In this document: piece after piece, positions 15,131 through 24,290 of the stretch
Position numbering within the stretch: position 1 is the stretch's first letter
Layout of the letters: every line of letters begins with the position of its first letter
Assembly (NCBI RefSeq): GCF_004345425.1
Contig: NZ_SLVP01000010.1
Coordinates: forward strand, 1-64,000
Reading direction: 5' to 3'
Length of the DNA: 64,000 nt
Origin: Paenibacillus sp. BK033
GTDB lineage: Bacteria; Bacillota; Bacilli; Paenibacillales; Paenibacillaceae
Program-made: the position numbers and the translations under genes
Notes under the pieces: generated by a model
Databases searched by the model: none
What the model saw: only the letters and a program-made list of their open reading frames with translations
What the model was told of the DNA's origin: nothing

Positions 15131-15640
15131 TCATTCTTTAAAGTAGGGCGTAATCCCTCTTGAATATAGGTTCTCCACTAACTTGAGAAATTCTTCTGAC
15201 GATAAATCCTTTTGACGTTGAAGCCAAAGACGAAATAAAGACAGGGCAGTTGCCAGGTAAAACTCAATGAAGTATGGCGTTAAGGAATGGTTCTGCGGAA
15301 CGTTTAATTCTAATTGGTCTAAAGTGATTTCTTTTTTTAAGCGTTTTACAAAACGGGCGCTTCCATAATCACCCAAAAGGGCATTGAGAACCAGGAGATG
15401 TTCTCTTTTGTCCAGACAACAGAGCGTATCTTGAACCGTATGCATCGATAGCTCATTATTAGCCAATTCCTTTTTTATGTCATTCAATAAGTCATTTTCA
15501 ACAGAGTCTAACAATTCGTAAATGTCAGTAAAGTATTGATAAAAGGTGCTGCGGTTACATCCTGACTTAATCGCAATTTCCTGAACCGAAATTTTCTCAA
15601 TCGGCTTTTGGCTCCACAAACTTTTGTCTTGTATTCTCAA
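15131..15640 (-). CDS. TetR-like regulator, probably N-terminally truncated
   Basis: A 169-residue TetR-family protein whose DNA-binding domain looks incomplete. The recognition region is intact (IEKISVQEIAIKSGCNRSTFYQYFTDIYELLDSVE), but helix 1 is shortened: the protein begins MRIQDKSLWSQKPIE, where relatives carry about 15 more residues. The start is TTG, with a TAA codon directly before it and no clear ribosome site. The gene may thus be an eroded copy. The C-terminal domain of about 100 residues is complete and helical. No divergent target gene is next to it; the 145 bp upstream are non-coding. Confidence 0.6.
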   Translation of the reverse strand: MRIQDKSLWSQKPIEKISVQEIAIKSGCNRSTFYQYFTDIYELLDSVENDLLNDIKKELANNELSMHTVQDTLCCLDKREHLLVLNALLGDYGSARFVKRLKKEITLDQLELNVPQNHSLTPYFIEFYLATALSLFRLWLQRQKDLSSEEFLKLVENLYSRGITPYFKE

Positions 15641-15785
15641 TTAAATTTCCAAACTTAATTTTGGATCTTTTCTTTATGACATGGCTGCGAACTAGAATGG
15701 TTAGCACTAAAGGCAGCATTCGGAACGCTCCGATAACAATTCTTGAGTTTTTGAAGCATGTGCTATGAATTCGTATCGTTAGCGA

Positions 15786-16379
15786 TTATTTCTCGTTAGA
15801 TGCAAATCGGCTTGCGCCTTCTGACAGAACGGCTAAGACACGGCGTGTCATTTCGTCCACACTTATATCCTCATAAGCTTTGCTCCATTGTACCGCGGCG
15901 CCGAATATCGACCAGCTTGTCATGAGAGCCATCGTGTCGACACGGATGGTCCAATCAGTCTGGTCCGCCCGAAGCCGTTGTAGCCAGTGTTGCAGCAGTT
16001 CGGCAAGCTCGTCACGGACCGAGCTCTCGAATAGCGGGTTGACCGTATCGATTGGGCTGCATCGACCGTATAGCGAGCGAACGTGTTCCAGTACTATTCG
16101 GACCAGCAAGCGCAAATGCTCGGGATTCCAACCTGCATCCGGTGGAAGTTCACTGCCTAGTAAATGACGAAATTTATCACGGATGGACTGCTCCAGTAAC
16201 GCGAATTTGTCCGGAAAATGAGCGTAGAACGTTCCCCTGTGCACATCTGCCCGGTCGGTGATATCCTGGATTGTCATTGCGGTAAATCCCTTTTCCCGCA
16301 TCAGTTCCGCGAACGATTGCTTCAGCAGTAATTGCGAGCGCCTCCGCCGTCGATCGGCTTCATTCCTCTCATTTCCCAT
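15786..16379 (-). CDS. TetR/AcrR family regulator
   Basis: A 197-residue TetR protein. I start it at ATG 16377-16379 because GGGGAGGAG lies about 9 bases before it; the frame can be extended by 40 residues, but those are cysteine- and arginine-rich and not TetR-like. The DNA-binding domain is at residues 10-60 (MTIQDITDRADVHRGTFYAHFPDKFALLEQ), and the C-terminal part ends MTSWSIFGAAVQWSK, like the TetR at 10285-10875. It is divergent from a quinone oxidoreductase gene, its likely target. Confidence 0.87.
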   Translation of the reverse strand: MGNERNEADRRRRRSQLLLKQSFAELMREKGFTAMTIQDITDRADVHRGTFYAHFPDKFALLEQSIRDKFRHLLGSELPPDAGWNPEHLRLLVRIVLEHVRSLYGRCSPIDTVNPLFESSVRDELAELLQHWLQRLRADQTDWTIRVDTMALMTSWSIFGAAVQWSKAYEDISVDEMTRRVLAVLSEGASRFASNEK

Positions 16380-16432
16380 CGCTTGTAACGCTCCTCCCCT
16401 GAGGTCAACGGAGCTCAAGAGCCGACAACCCC

Positions 16433-16452
16433 GACAATATCGTCGATTTGTC
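16433..16452. promoter_or_regulatory. Possible TetR operator
   Basis: GACAATATCGTCGATTTGTC has GACAA and TTGTC arms around a partly symmetric centre. It lies in the shared upstream region of the TetR and oxidoreductase genes, about 55 bp before the TetR start. Confidence 0.35.
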
Positions 16453-16564
16453 AGGTAAACGACGTGCGGGCTGCATTGTCCGTTGTTACCAGTCTCCAAT
16501 TATTATTACTATTGTAATGAACGCGGCCCGTTTATTCAATGAAGCGAAAGAGGGAGAAATGATG

Positions 16565-17509
16565 ATGGCGACGGAAATACCTCAGAAAATGAAAGCGATC
16601 CGTTATTTTACTCACGGAGGACCGGACGTATTGCGTTGCGAGGAAGTGCCCGTTCCGACGGCAGGTGAAGACGAGGTTCTCATCCGCGTTCATGCAGTCG
16701 GCGTCAATCCAGGCGATTGGCAGATCCGTTCGGGCTTGGCTGGTGATCGGTTCAGACTTCCTTATATCCCCGGGTGGGATGTATCGGGAGTCATCGCCAA
16801 TGTAGGGGCTGGAGTTACGAGCTTTCATCCGGGCGACGCCGTTTACGGGATGACCGTCAACAGTGGGGGTTGCGCGGAATATGTCGTTGTACCGGCGGGG
16901 CATTTGGCACTCAAACCTGAATCTGCTGATTTCGTCGAGGCGGCGGCTTTGCCTCAGTCTGGCTTTACCGCTTGGCATGCGCTGTTCGTTCAAGGGAAAC
17001 TAGAGAAGGGAGAAACCGTTCTGATCAACGGTGCTGCCGGAGGCGTCGGGCACCTTGCGGTCCAGCTCGCCCGATGGAAGGGGGCGCGCGTCATCGGAGC
17101 CGCTTCTGCCCGTAACGAGCCATACTTGCTTGATCTTGGCGTCGATGCGTTTGTCGACTATACAAGCAGTCTGCCGTCAGAGATCAAACATAGCGTGGAC
17201 ATCGTCCTCGATACAGCGGGAGGAGAGAAGGCAGACTGGCTTCTGAATACCCTCAAGCCGGGAGGTCGTCTCGTACCGATAACGTGGGGAAGCCATTCGT
17301 CGGATAACGCGGCAAAGGCGTCTGTAACCGTCCAAGAGGTGCAGTACCCGCCGATTGCTACTGCTTATCTAGACGAATTAACCCGGCTAGTTAACGGAGG
17401 ACAACTGAACATAACGATCGACTCGGTGTTCCCCTTAGAGGAAACTGCCAAGGCACATGAAAAAAGTGAGAGCCGCCGAGCGCGTGGTAAAATTGTCATC
17501 CTGCTGTAG
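16565..17509 (+). CDS. Zinc-independent quinone oxidoreductase (MDR family)
   Basis: A 314-residue medium-chain reductase of the quinone oxidoreductase (QOR-like) type. Residues about 25-120 form the GroES-like domain (GEDEVLIRVHAVGVNPGDWQIRSG, then PGWDVSGVI). The NADPH-binding Rossmann segment ETVLINGAAGGVGHLAVQLARWKGARVIG (about 135-163) has the AAGGVG signature. No zinc-binding cysteine cluster is present. Such enzymes use NADPH to reduce quinones or enones. Three ATG codons in a row (16559, 16562, 16565) follow GAGGGAG (16550-16556); I use the best spaced one. Probably repressed by the divergent TetR. Confidence 0.87.
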   Translation: MATEIPQKMKAIRYFTHGGPDVLRCEEVPVPTAGEDEVLIRVHAVGVNPGDWQIRSGLAGDRFRLPYIPGWDVSGVIANVGAGVTSFHPGDAVYGMTVNSGGCAEYVVVPAGHLALKPESADFVEAAALPQSGFTAWHALFVQGKLEKGETVLINGAAGGVGHLAVQLARWKGARVIGAASARNEPYLLDLGVDAFVDYTSSLPSEIKHSVDIVLDTAGGEKADWLLNTLKPGGRLVPITWGSHSSDNAAKASVTVQEVQYPPIATAYLDELTRLVNGGQLNITIDSVFPLEETAKAHEKSESRRARGKIVILL

Positions 17510-17596
17510 TGGTGAAGCCAAGAGTTTCTACATTTCAAAATAGGTTTTAAGCTAACGTAAGTACTTCAGCCGTCGCTTCTATTTCCAAGTTTAGTC

Positions 17597-18120
17597 ATGG
17601 GTCCATTACACCAGGCAATTAAAGACCTTCAATGCGTTACTTTCAAATACTTAGATAACAACGGTGCGGAGATCGAGCGCAAACTGGAACCGATGGGTCT
17701 TTTTCTCAAAGGATACATTTGGTATGTATATGGCTATTGCCTGACACGAATGGACATTCGAGTATTCCGCTTGTCCCGTATAGGAGAGCTTAAGATCCTG
17801 CCGGAACATTTTGTGAGACGAGACTATACGCTTCAAGATGTCGAGAAACAATTCTTGAACAGAGCCGATTTTAAAAAAGTGCAAGCGGTATTACTCTTTC
17901 AACCGGAAATGAAAACCCGGGTGCTTGATGAATTCGGCTTCGACCAAGTCCTCGTGAATTCGGATGAAACCATGTCACTAACCACATATTTTTCATTAAT
18001 GGAAAGAGAGGTCCAGAAATCTTGAGCTACGGCAGCATGGTTAAAGTGATGGGACCCCCGGACTTAATCAGGAATATCCAGCGTCAAGTCCAGAAGATGG
18101 TTGAGCTTTACGAGTTATGA
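17597..18120 (+). pseudogene. WYL-domain regulator, truncated and frameshifted
   Basis: This is the C-terminal two thirds of a YafY/DeoR-type WYL regulator. VTFKYLDNNGAEIERKLEP and WYVYGYCLTRMDIRVFRLSRI show the WYL domain. The N-terminal helix-turn-helix is missing; the reading frame begins at ATG 17597 without a ribosome site. The first frame stops at TGA 18023-18025, but the expected continuation is found one base off, from 18022 (LSYGSMVKVMGPPDLI, then VQKMVELYEL) to the stop at 18118-18120. So it carries both a 5' deletion and a one-base frameshift and cannot make a DNA-binding regulator. A weak repeat-like sequence, TTAAGCTAACG, sits just upstream (17548-17558). Confidence 0.75.
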
Positions 18121-18361
18121 ATGAAAAAGTCGGAGGGGCGAGTCATGTAACCTCTTAAATCTCGGGAGTAGTTGATTTATTTCATCTATCATTTCTATAG
18201 AAAAATTGAGATTGATCAATAACGCTAAATTTCATAGAATGAAGTTGGCTGATCGGAGAAAAGAGCCCAACCCAACTATACGTCTGAAAGATGGCAGCAC
18301 AATTACCTATTGATAAAGGGTTTTTAGCTGAACGACGCTGGTAATAAGAGGAGGATGTATA

Positions 18362-18694
18362 ATGGAGATTATGTCCTTAAAAGTAGAAAATTTTAGAGCA
18401 CAAATAGATCATGGGATTACGCTTGTTGGCTTTTTTGAGCCTGAGTGCCATTCCTGTCAAGAACAGCTTCCTATTATCGAGGAGTTAGCTCAAGAACTGA
18501 GACACGAAGCTAGCTTTTTTAAAGTGAATATCCAACAAGAAAAAGAAATCACAAATGAATATGGCATAACAAGCGCACCGACATTCATGCTTTTTAAAGA
18601 TGGATATCAAGTGGAAACCTTAGCTGGTGTTCAAAGTAAAGAAAAGTTGCGCCAGACCATTCTTCGATATGCAGCTATGGGTGATACATGCTGA
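18362..18694 (+). CDS. Thioredoxin-like protein with CHSC active site
   Basis: A 110-residue thioredoxin-fold protein. The active-site motif is C29-H30-S31-C32 in FEPECHSCQEQL, not the usual WCGPC; the tryptophan is replaced too. The cis-proline loop is present as TSAPTFMLFKDG (about 79-90), and EVYGI is seen as ITNEYGIT. It has no signal peptide and is therefore cytoplasmic. A CxxC thiol-disulfide role is likely; the changed centre would shift the redox potential. GAGGAGG precedes ATG 18362; ATG 18371 is an alternative start. A good terminator follows, shared with the convergent ger operon. Confidence 0.82.
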   Translation: MEIMSLKVENFRAQIDHGITLVGFFEPECHSCQEQLPIIEELAQELRHEASFFKVNIQQEKEITNEYGITSAPTFMLFKDGYQVETLAGVQSKEKLRQTILRYAAMGDTC

Positions 18695-18787
18695 CTTTCA
18701 TCCATGGAGGTTTAGTATGAATTTCAGACGTGCTAGTACCAAGAAATATTAATGAGAATAAGCATGTATGATTTTACTTTTATGTTC

Positions 18788-18815
18788 AGGAGTTGCCCGT
18801 AGCAACTCCTTTTTC
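18788..18815. terminator. Bidirectional terminator
   Basis: AGGAGTTGC (18788-18796), loop CCGTA, GCAACTCCT (18802-18810) and TTTTT. It separates the thioredoxin gene from the convergent ger operon; the thioredoxin side has the better T-run. Confidence 0.8.
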
Positions 18816-18819
18816 ATTT

Positions 18820-19884
18820 CTATTTTTTGATCCCGGTTTCCATGATTATAACGTCTACGTCTACCTCAATGTTCATCTTCGGATATTGACGCATCCATTC
18901 TTCTTCATTCCAAGTTTGCTTTCTGCTTCTTACGAAGTCCCCTAAACCCAAAGGATCGATTTCATTTTTTTGAAATATTTTTATGAGCTCCGATTCTGCT
19001 TGTAAGATCTTCTGCTCGATTTGTTTTTTTAGGATAGGGAGTACCTCATCGGAAATAGGATTCCCTTCGGCTTCTCTTATTTTGCAGTTCATGGATAAGT
19101 TAATCAGGATAGAATCGTTCTTCATATGATACTTCACAGAAGACCCCACATTATCAACTGTCAGGAATGTTCCGTTGTCAAGCTTTACTTCGATAATTCC
19201 TTGATTCATGTCTTTCAGGAGCATCTTCATAAACTTCGATTGGTTATAGTTTAGTGAGGCAACATACGCGTCATCTCTAAATAATGCTGTGCCAACCACG
19301 GAGACACGACCATGCTGGATTTGAAGAAGAGGCAAATAGGGGTCTAGCCCTTTTCCTACACGCGCATATTCAAATTCATGCAAATTTTGACTAGGAAGAG
19401 TGCCTTTCCTTGTGTTTGCATCAAGTAAATGATATAGATACATACCTTTCTCGTCCTTCCTGCTAAACTTCTCTTCTAAAAGATGTTTGGCCTTTCCGTC
19501 CACCACGGCTAAGTACATCCTTCGTGAATGAATTGCGTTGCGCAAAAGGACATCCAACTCTTTTTTTACCCCGCTAGTTGCTTTGTCTCTGCCAAATAAT
19601 ACGACGGAGAGCTTCCCGGGATGTAAAGGTTTATCAATTTGCGTACCCATGACTTCACGAATTTCAGAACCTGTGCGACCTGTTTTCGAGTACATTTGAT
19701 CTGTGACGGCCTCTGGCTTTCCCAATTCAAAATCAGGAACCGCTATAGTGAGTTCGATTTGATCTTTTGATATTTCGTCGAATGAGGCGACAATAAAGAG
19801 GTGGACCCTGTCCAGAATTTGTTGTTTCACGCATGACGTTAATAACAGGCTGATCATCAATGCCATACAAACGGTCCTTATCAC
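18820..19884 (-). CDS. Germinant receptor subunit C (Ger(x)C lipoprotein)
   Basis: A 354-residue lipoprotein of the GerAC/GerBC/GerKC family. The signal peptide ends in the lipobox LLTSC (about residues 14-18), which would anchor it outside the inner spore membrane. The family's start, VKQQILDRVHLFIVASFDE, and the long C-terminal domain ending WMRQYPKMNIEVDVDVIIMETG are present. With the A and B subunits it forms a nutrient germinant receptor. It begins with GTG overlapping the gerB-like stop as GTGA, so translation is coupled. It is the third gene of the first ger operon. Confidence 0.9.
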   Translation of the reverse strand: MIRTVCMALMISLLLTSCVKQQILDRVHLFIVASFDEISKDQIELTIAVPDFELGKPEAVTDQMYSKTGRTGSEIREVMGTQIDKPLHPGKLSVVLFGRDKATSGVKKELDVLLRNAIHSRRMYLAVVDGKAKHLLEEKFSRKDEKGMYLYHLLDANTRKGTLPSQNLHEFEYARVGKGLDPYLPLLQIQHGRVSVVGTALFRDDAYVASLNYNQSKFMKMLLKDMNQGIIEVKLDNGTFLTVDNVGSSVKYHMKNDSILINLSMNCKIREAEGNPISDEVLPILKKQIEQKILQAESELIKIFQKNEIDPLGLGDFVRSRKQTWNEEEWMRQYPKMNIEVDVDVIIMETGIKK

Positions 19885-20966
19885 TTCATTTTCACCTTTG
19901 CCCTGAGAATATCGAATAGGTAGAGGAAAGGGATGTATCCAAAAATAATAGTGATCCCCGACAGTCTGATCCAGGATTGAACGACGTCAACACCTATACG
20001 ATTCGTAATCAAACAGATTGCAATAAACACGAATCCTAACAAAAACGGAAGAGCGGTTACTTGTCTAATTGAGAATGTAAACTTCATGATTCGGCTGGTT
20101 ACCCATATACATAAACAAATCACGGGGAACAGTCGTAGGACCGTAGCAGATGCTCCGATAAACTCAAAACGTTCAACAAAAGGAAATTGGATAAATTTAT
20201 ATTTCGTTAATGCCGGCCAGACTTCATGTGCCAGCTGTTCAGGTTTGAAGGTAATTATCGCAAAAACGACCTCAATAATATAAAGCGAAGTCATGGATAT
20301 TAATCCCCAATGTGCCCACTTTTGCGACTTTTTCGCTGTTTTAATAAACGGATAACAAAATAGGAGTATTTCTATTCCCATATAAGAAGTAGTCAATTCC
20401 TTTGATGCTTTGAAAATATCATGTGGTGAATGACTCATAGCGGGTAGTAAGTTATTGAAATGAAAGTATGGAATCATAAAAAATATCGTTGCAAAAAGCA
20501 CGGTATTGAGAAGACTAAACGTGCAGATGCCAACGATTACCCTAAAACCGGATGAAATAATATAGTAGGCGATGACGAGTAACACCAATGCCATGGACCA
20601 GGTTTTCATTTCCGGAAATACCCATACTTGGATCACTTCAATAAACAGCCGTACTTGATAGACGGTGACGAGCAGAAAATAAAATGCAAACAGAAGGTTA
20701 AGCATTAGGCCAATCCATTTCCCAAACAAAAGGATATGCAGGCTTATAAGATCCATTTGATGCCGGTTTAGAAGGCTGTACATCATAAATACGACAAGAT
20801 GGATAGCAGCGGAGCAAAGCAGGACGGCAACCCAAGTATCTTGTCCTGCGAACTGAATCGGCTTCACTGTCATTAGAACAAAGTTTATTCCGAATAACAT
20901 GGCGTGAATAATAATGAAAGTGAAAGAAGGAGAGATGGTATAGCGTTCTTTTATGTTTACAGTCAA
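19881..20966 (-). CDS. Germinant receptor subunit B (Ger(x)B permease)
   Basis: A 361-residue membrane protein with about ten transmembrane segments, belonging to the spore-germination permease group of the APC superfamily (GerAB). It starts with TTG at 20964-20966, preceded by GGAGGAG. SPSFTFIIIHAMLFGINFVLM near the start and the RLFIEVIQVWVFPEMKTW region (about 110-127) are typical. The B subunit holds the ligand pocket, so the germinant of this operon is decided here, but it cannot be told from sequence by eye. It overlaps the C gene and lies 21 bp after the A gene. Confidence 0.9.
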   Translation of the reverse strand: MTVNIKERYTISPSFTFIIIHAMLFGINFVLMTVKPIQFAGQDTWVAVLLCSAAIHLVVFMMYSLLNRHQMDLISLHILLFGKWIGLMLNLLFAFYFLLVTVYQVRLFIEVIQVWVFPEMKTWSMALVLLVIAYYIISSGFRVIVGICTFSLLNTVLFATIFFMIPYFHFNNLLPAMSHSPHDIFKASKELTTSYMGIEILLFCYPFIKTAKKSQKWAHWGLISMTSLYIIEVVFAIITFKPEQLAHEVWPALTKYKFIQFPFVERFEFIGASATVLRLFPVICLCIWVTSRIMKFTFSIRQVTALPFLLGFVFIAICLITNRIGVDVVQSWIRLSGITIIFGYIPFLYLFDILRAKVKMK

Positions 20967-20987
20967 ACTTAATCTCCTCCGAATTTG

Positions 20988-22436
20988 TTATTCGTCAATG
21001 TCTTTTTTTAATTTCGCCTTTTGTTTATCAAACCGAATAGTATTTTTAGTCCTATAGTACTCTGGTCGATGATGAAATTTGGAATACGGTGGTCGGATGA
21101 ACTTATCCGTTAGACCTTTTAACCGTATTGGGTAAAACGGAACCAGATATGGCATCCCGAGAGAAGTTAAGCGCAGCAGATGAGTAACCACAATGACGGA
21201 ACATAGGAAAATCCCTAACAATCCCCACATTTGAGCAAAGAGTATGAATGGGAGCCGAAGAATCCGTATTGTATTGCTCATGCGAAATACAGGTGTTGTA
21301 AACGAAGCCATTGCCGACAAGGCGATAATGATCAACAGTAAGTTGCTTGTTAACGCTGCTTGCACCGCTGCTGTTCCAAGCACGATTCCTCCCACAATCC
21401 CAATGGTTTGCCCAATTTTGGAAGGCAATCTCGCGCCAGCTTCCCTTAGCAGTTCAATAGCCATTTCCATGATTAGGACCTCAACAACGGGAGGGAAGGG
21501 TACATTGATGCGGGATGCTATAATCGTCGGTAAAAAATTATTTGATATACCGTGACCATGATAGGTCAGCACGGCAACGTACACTGCTGAGGCTAATATT
21601 GAGAAGATCACGGATGTAATTCGAATCATGCGGATAATGGATCCTAAGATCCAAGGCAAGAAATAATCTTCGTATGAGGTGAAGAAATGCTCGAATGTAA
21701 CAGGTCCTAAAATCGCATTCGGTGAGCCGTCAACTAAAATACAAACTTGCCCCAAGGTTAAACTCCACACAATCCGATCTGTTCGTTCCGTCCCAAGCAT
21801 CTGCGGGAAGATCGAATTTGAATTGTCTTCAATGAGCTGCTGAATGAAAGAGATATCCGTCACGGTATCGAACTGTATGTCCTTTACACGCTGTAAACAG
21901 GTATTCACGTATTGTTCGTTTGTAATCCCATCGATATAACAAATGGCCACTCTTGATTTGGAAATATCTCCTACATGAAGTTCTTTTACGCGAAACGAAG
22001 CAGTAGGCAACCGCTTGCGAATTAGATTCAGATTGGTATCCAGGGATTCGACGAGAGCTTCTTTAGATCCCTCGACACTGAATTCGATTTCCGGTTTGGA
22101 TACGACGCGTCCTTTGGATAAAGATGCGTTAAGCAGGATGGTTTTATTGCTGGTAGCCTGTTGAATCGTAACGTATCCGAGAAGTAGTTTGTCGCGAATC
22201 TCATTCCAGTCGCTGGAGAGTTCTTTATCTGCGATTGGCATCGATTCAAATAACGCATCGAATTGATCCCCTGTGTAATTTCCTAAAAAATCAAGAATTT
22301 GCTCATTGACTACATTTAAATCTGTTATGGATTTGAGAAAGCAGATCAAATAAGGCCCTACATGATTGGTTTGTTGGAGATAAACAAAATCTGAGGATTC
22401 CGTAAACTCCTCCCACTGTTTTGGGATCTTAAACAT
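20988..22436 (-). CDS. Germinant receptor subunit A (Ger(x)A)
   Basis: A 482-residue subunit of the GerA family. The N-terminal soluble part (to about residue 240) includes VAICYIDGITNEQYVNTCLQRV and IEDNSNSIFPQMLGTERTDRI. The C-terminal part has four or five membrane segments with the conserved stretch INVPFPPVVEVLIMEMAIELLREAGARLPSKIG (about 310-345). The usual family length is about 480-530, so it is complete. It is the first gene of an A-B-C operon; AAAGAGG lies upstream of the ATG. GerA-type operons are expressed in the forespore under sigma G; I could not fix a sigma G promoter here. Confidence 0.92.
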   Translation of the reverse strand: MFKIPKQWEEFTESSDFVYLQQTNHVGPYLICFLKSITDLNVVNEQILDFLGNYTGDQFDALFESMPIADKELSSDWNEIRDKLLLGYVTIQQATSNKTILLNASLSKGRVVSKPEIEFSVEGSKEALVESLDTNLNLIRKRLPTASFRVKELHVGDISKSRVAICYIDGITNEQYVNTCLQRVKDIQFDTVTDISFIQQLIEDNSNSIFPQMLGTERTDRIVWSLTLGQVCILVDGSPNAILGPVTFEHFFTSYEDYFLPWILGSIIRMIRITSVIFSILASAVYVAVLTYHGHGISNNFLPTIIASRINVPFPPVVEVLIMEMAIELLREAGARLPSKIGQTIGIVGGIVLGTAAVQAALTSNLLLIIIALSAMASFTTPVFRMSNTIRILRLPFILFAQMWGLLGIFLCSVIVVTHLLRLTSLGMPYLVPFYPIRLKGLTDKFIRPPYSKFHHRPEYYRTKNTIRFDKQKAKLKKDIDE

Positions 22437-22641
22437 GTAGAATCTTGCCTCTTTCTGTCGCTTTTTGTACCATTATTTCCTGACTGCCACTTATTATACT
22501 TTTGTTTGGATGGAAGCCGCATACGACGAGGAGCTTCCGTTGCTCTGACATGAGGATAACGTAACAGCAAAATAGCACGGGTTTATTACGAACGTGGGTT
22601 CTGATATAATGTAACAAAATTGAAGTCGAAAGGAAGCAGCT

Positions 22642-23112
22642 ATGAACGCTATAGAAGCAGTAGTTCAGAATTTAAGCGAGGTTAGACGCAGAAGTATGAT
22701 GATTTGGGAAAGTGTTCCCGATGAGTTTCTGGATTGGAGACCGGATTCAGAAGCGATGAGCATAAAAGAGATGATCCGCCATGTCCTCGATAGTGAACAT
22801 TATTACCATCTTGCCTTGCTGAATAAAGGAAGTCTGTCCGCGTATGAATCCCCTTATGAGGCTCGTGCTTTTACAACGCTCAAAGATGAGCTCCGCTTTT
22901 CAGAAACCTATCGGAACGAATTTATGAATACAGTGAATTCCTATACAGAAGAGGATTTGACAAGGATCCAAATTGATAGAAAAGACGTTGGCTACGTTCG
23001 ATCATTGGGAGACATGCTTATGAGAATTGCATACCATGAAGCAGTCCATTCGGGTCAACTTTTAGATTATTTAAGAACAGCCGGATTAAAGCGGCCAAAG
23101 GTTTGGGATTAA
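22642..23112 (+). CDS. DinB-family protein
   Basis: A 156-residue four-helix-bundle protein of the DinB/YfiT group. The metal-binding histidines fit the family pattern: HVLDSEHYYH (about residues 49-58) and AYHEAVHSGQLLDYLR (about 132-147). Such proteins are often small-thiol (bacillithiol) dependent transferases or are induced by stress. The segment DEFLDWRPDSEAMSIKEMIRH is typical of the first helices. AAAGGAAG lies before the ATG. It is the only plus-strand gene between the two ger operons and ends in a shared bidirectional terminator. Confidence 0.85.
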   Translation: MNAIEAVVQNLSEVRRRSMMIWESVPDEFLDWRPDSEAMSIKEMIRHVLDSEHYYHLALLNKGSLSAYESPYEARAFTTLKDELRFSETYRNEFMNTVNSYTEEDLTRIQIDRKDVGYVRSLGDMLMRIAYHEAVHSGQLLDYLRTAGLKRPKVWD

Positions 23113-23117
23113 TCCGA

Positions 23118-23155
23118 AAGTGCCTGACTTTGCTTTATAGCAAGGTTAGGCACTT
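23118..23155. terminator. Bidirectional terminator
   Basis: AAGTGCC (23118-23124) pairs with GGCACTT (23149-23155), and the stem continues inward through TTGC/GCAA with small mismatches. It lies between the convergent DinB gene and the second ger operon. Confidence 0.65.
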
Positions 23156-23177
23156 ATTTGAATCGTATGCTGGTCAT

Positions 23178-24290
23178 TTAAGCTTCCTCCATTTTGGTTC
23201 GTTTTCTCTCCCCCTTTAAACGAGCTGCAAACCAAGTGATAATAAACAGCAACGGAATATAAGCAAAATAGAAGTAAATGGCGCATTCATTAACGAATGT
23301 ACCGAATGCGTCCATTTGCGCTCGTTCTTTTAAGGTTAGCGCAGCAAGCATAAGTGCCGCCAACACAAAAGGCAAAGATAGACCGGGCTTAATTGAACAT
23401 ACTCTTTTCATAATTCTTGTGCAGCACCAGATGGGAATGCAAACCGTCGGGATAATGGTCAACTGCCACATAAATATAAAGACGTATTCGAACCTCGCAA
23501 TAAAAGAGAACTCAATGATTTGCGTCATGGCCATCGTTGGCCATAAAGTATGTTTGAGCAGACCTTGACTGAAAAACATCAAGGTGACGATCATAATCGC
23601 AGCATATTTGAAAGTGGAAAACAGGAGAGCGAAATGAGCCCATTTCGCATGCTTTTGGCCGGATTTTAAGAAAGGCAAATAGATCAGCAACGGTTCAAGC
23701 CCGAAGAAAATGATGCAAGATGACTTTGAGCTTTTTATTACATCCGTTAAAGAATGATTCAGAATAGGCAGCAATAATCCGGGATCTCCTTGTCGGGTTG
23801 GGAAATAGAACCAGAAGAGCATGGGGATCAGCGCTAAATAAAAAAAGCTGAACCCGGCAACAACCCTAAACCCGCCAGAAACGACATAGTAGATGATGCA
23901 AATAAACAATCCCGCAATAACCCATGTGCGAAGCGAAGGAAACACCCACACTTGAATGACTTCCATGTACGAACGGAGAAAGAATAGAGCCATTAAGAAA
24001 TAGTATCCGACCACGATTAAAGAAAGAGCATTCCCCATAAATTTACCAAAAACCGTTCGATGGACGTCAATAACATCCTTGGCTGGATTGCCGAGCATTT
24101 TGTAAATCATCCAGATGATGAGATGAAGGCTTACGCCCATCAGAATAATCGATATCCAAGCATCTTGGCCGGCATGAACAAGCGCAAGGCTCTGAAAATT
24201 AAATAAGGTCGCGGCAGCTTGGGTAACAGCAATCAAGAAAAATACAAAGTATCCCGAAATCGCGTAATTTTCCTTTATCCGTTGCTGCAT
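23178..24290 (-). CDS. Germinant receptor subunit B, second operon
   Basis: A 370-residue Ger(x)B permease with about ten membrane helices. Start ENYAISGYFVFFLIAVTQAAATLF, the middle SYMEVIQVWVFPSLRTWV (about 108-125, almost the same as in the first operon's copy) and a basic C-terminus RLKGERKRTK. It begins at the last base of the upstream gene (TAATG), so the two are translationally coupled. Here B is the last gene, after C, whereas in the operon at 18.8-22.4 kb B is in the middle. Confidence 0.9.
   Translation of the reverse strand: MQQRIKENYAISGYFVFFLIAVTQAAATLFNFQSLALVHAGQDAWISIILMGVSLHLIIWMIYKMLGNPAKDVIDVHRTVFGKFMGNALSLIVVGYYFLMALFFLRSYMEVIQVWVFPSLRTWVIAGLFICIIYYVVSGGFRVVAGFSFFYLALIPMLFWFYFPTRQGDPGLLLPILNHSLTDVIKSSKSSCIIFFGLEPLLIYLPFLKSGQKHAKWAHFALLFSTFKYAAIMIVTLMFFSQGLLKHTLWPTMAMTQIIEFSFIARFEYVFIFMWQLTIIPTVCIPIWCCTRIMKRVCSIKPGLSLPFVLAALMLAALTLKERAQMDAFGTFVNECAIYFYFAYIPLLFIITWFAARLKGERKRTKMEEA

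Noticed and set aside
16380..16499. N-terminal extension of the TetR at 15786-16379
   Set aside because: The 40 extra residues are unlike any TetR start and a strong ribosome site lies directly before ATG 16377-16379.
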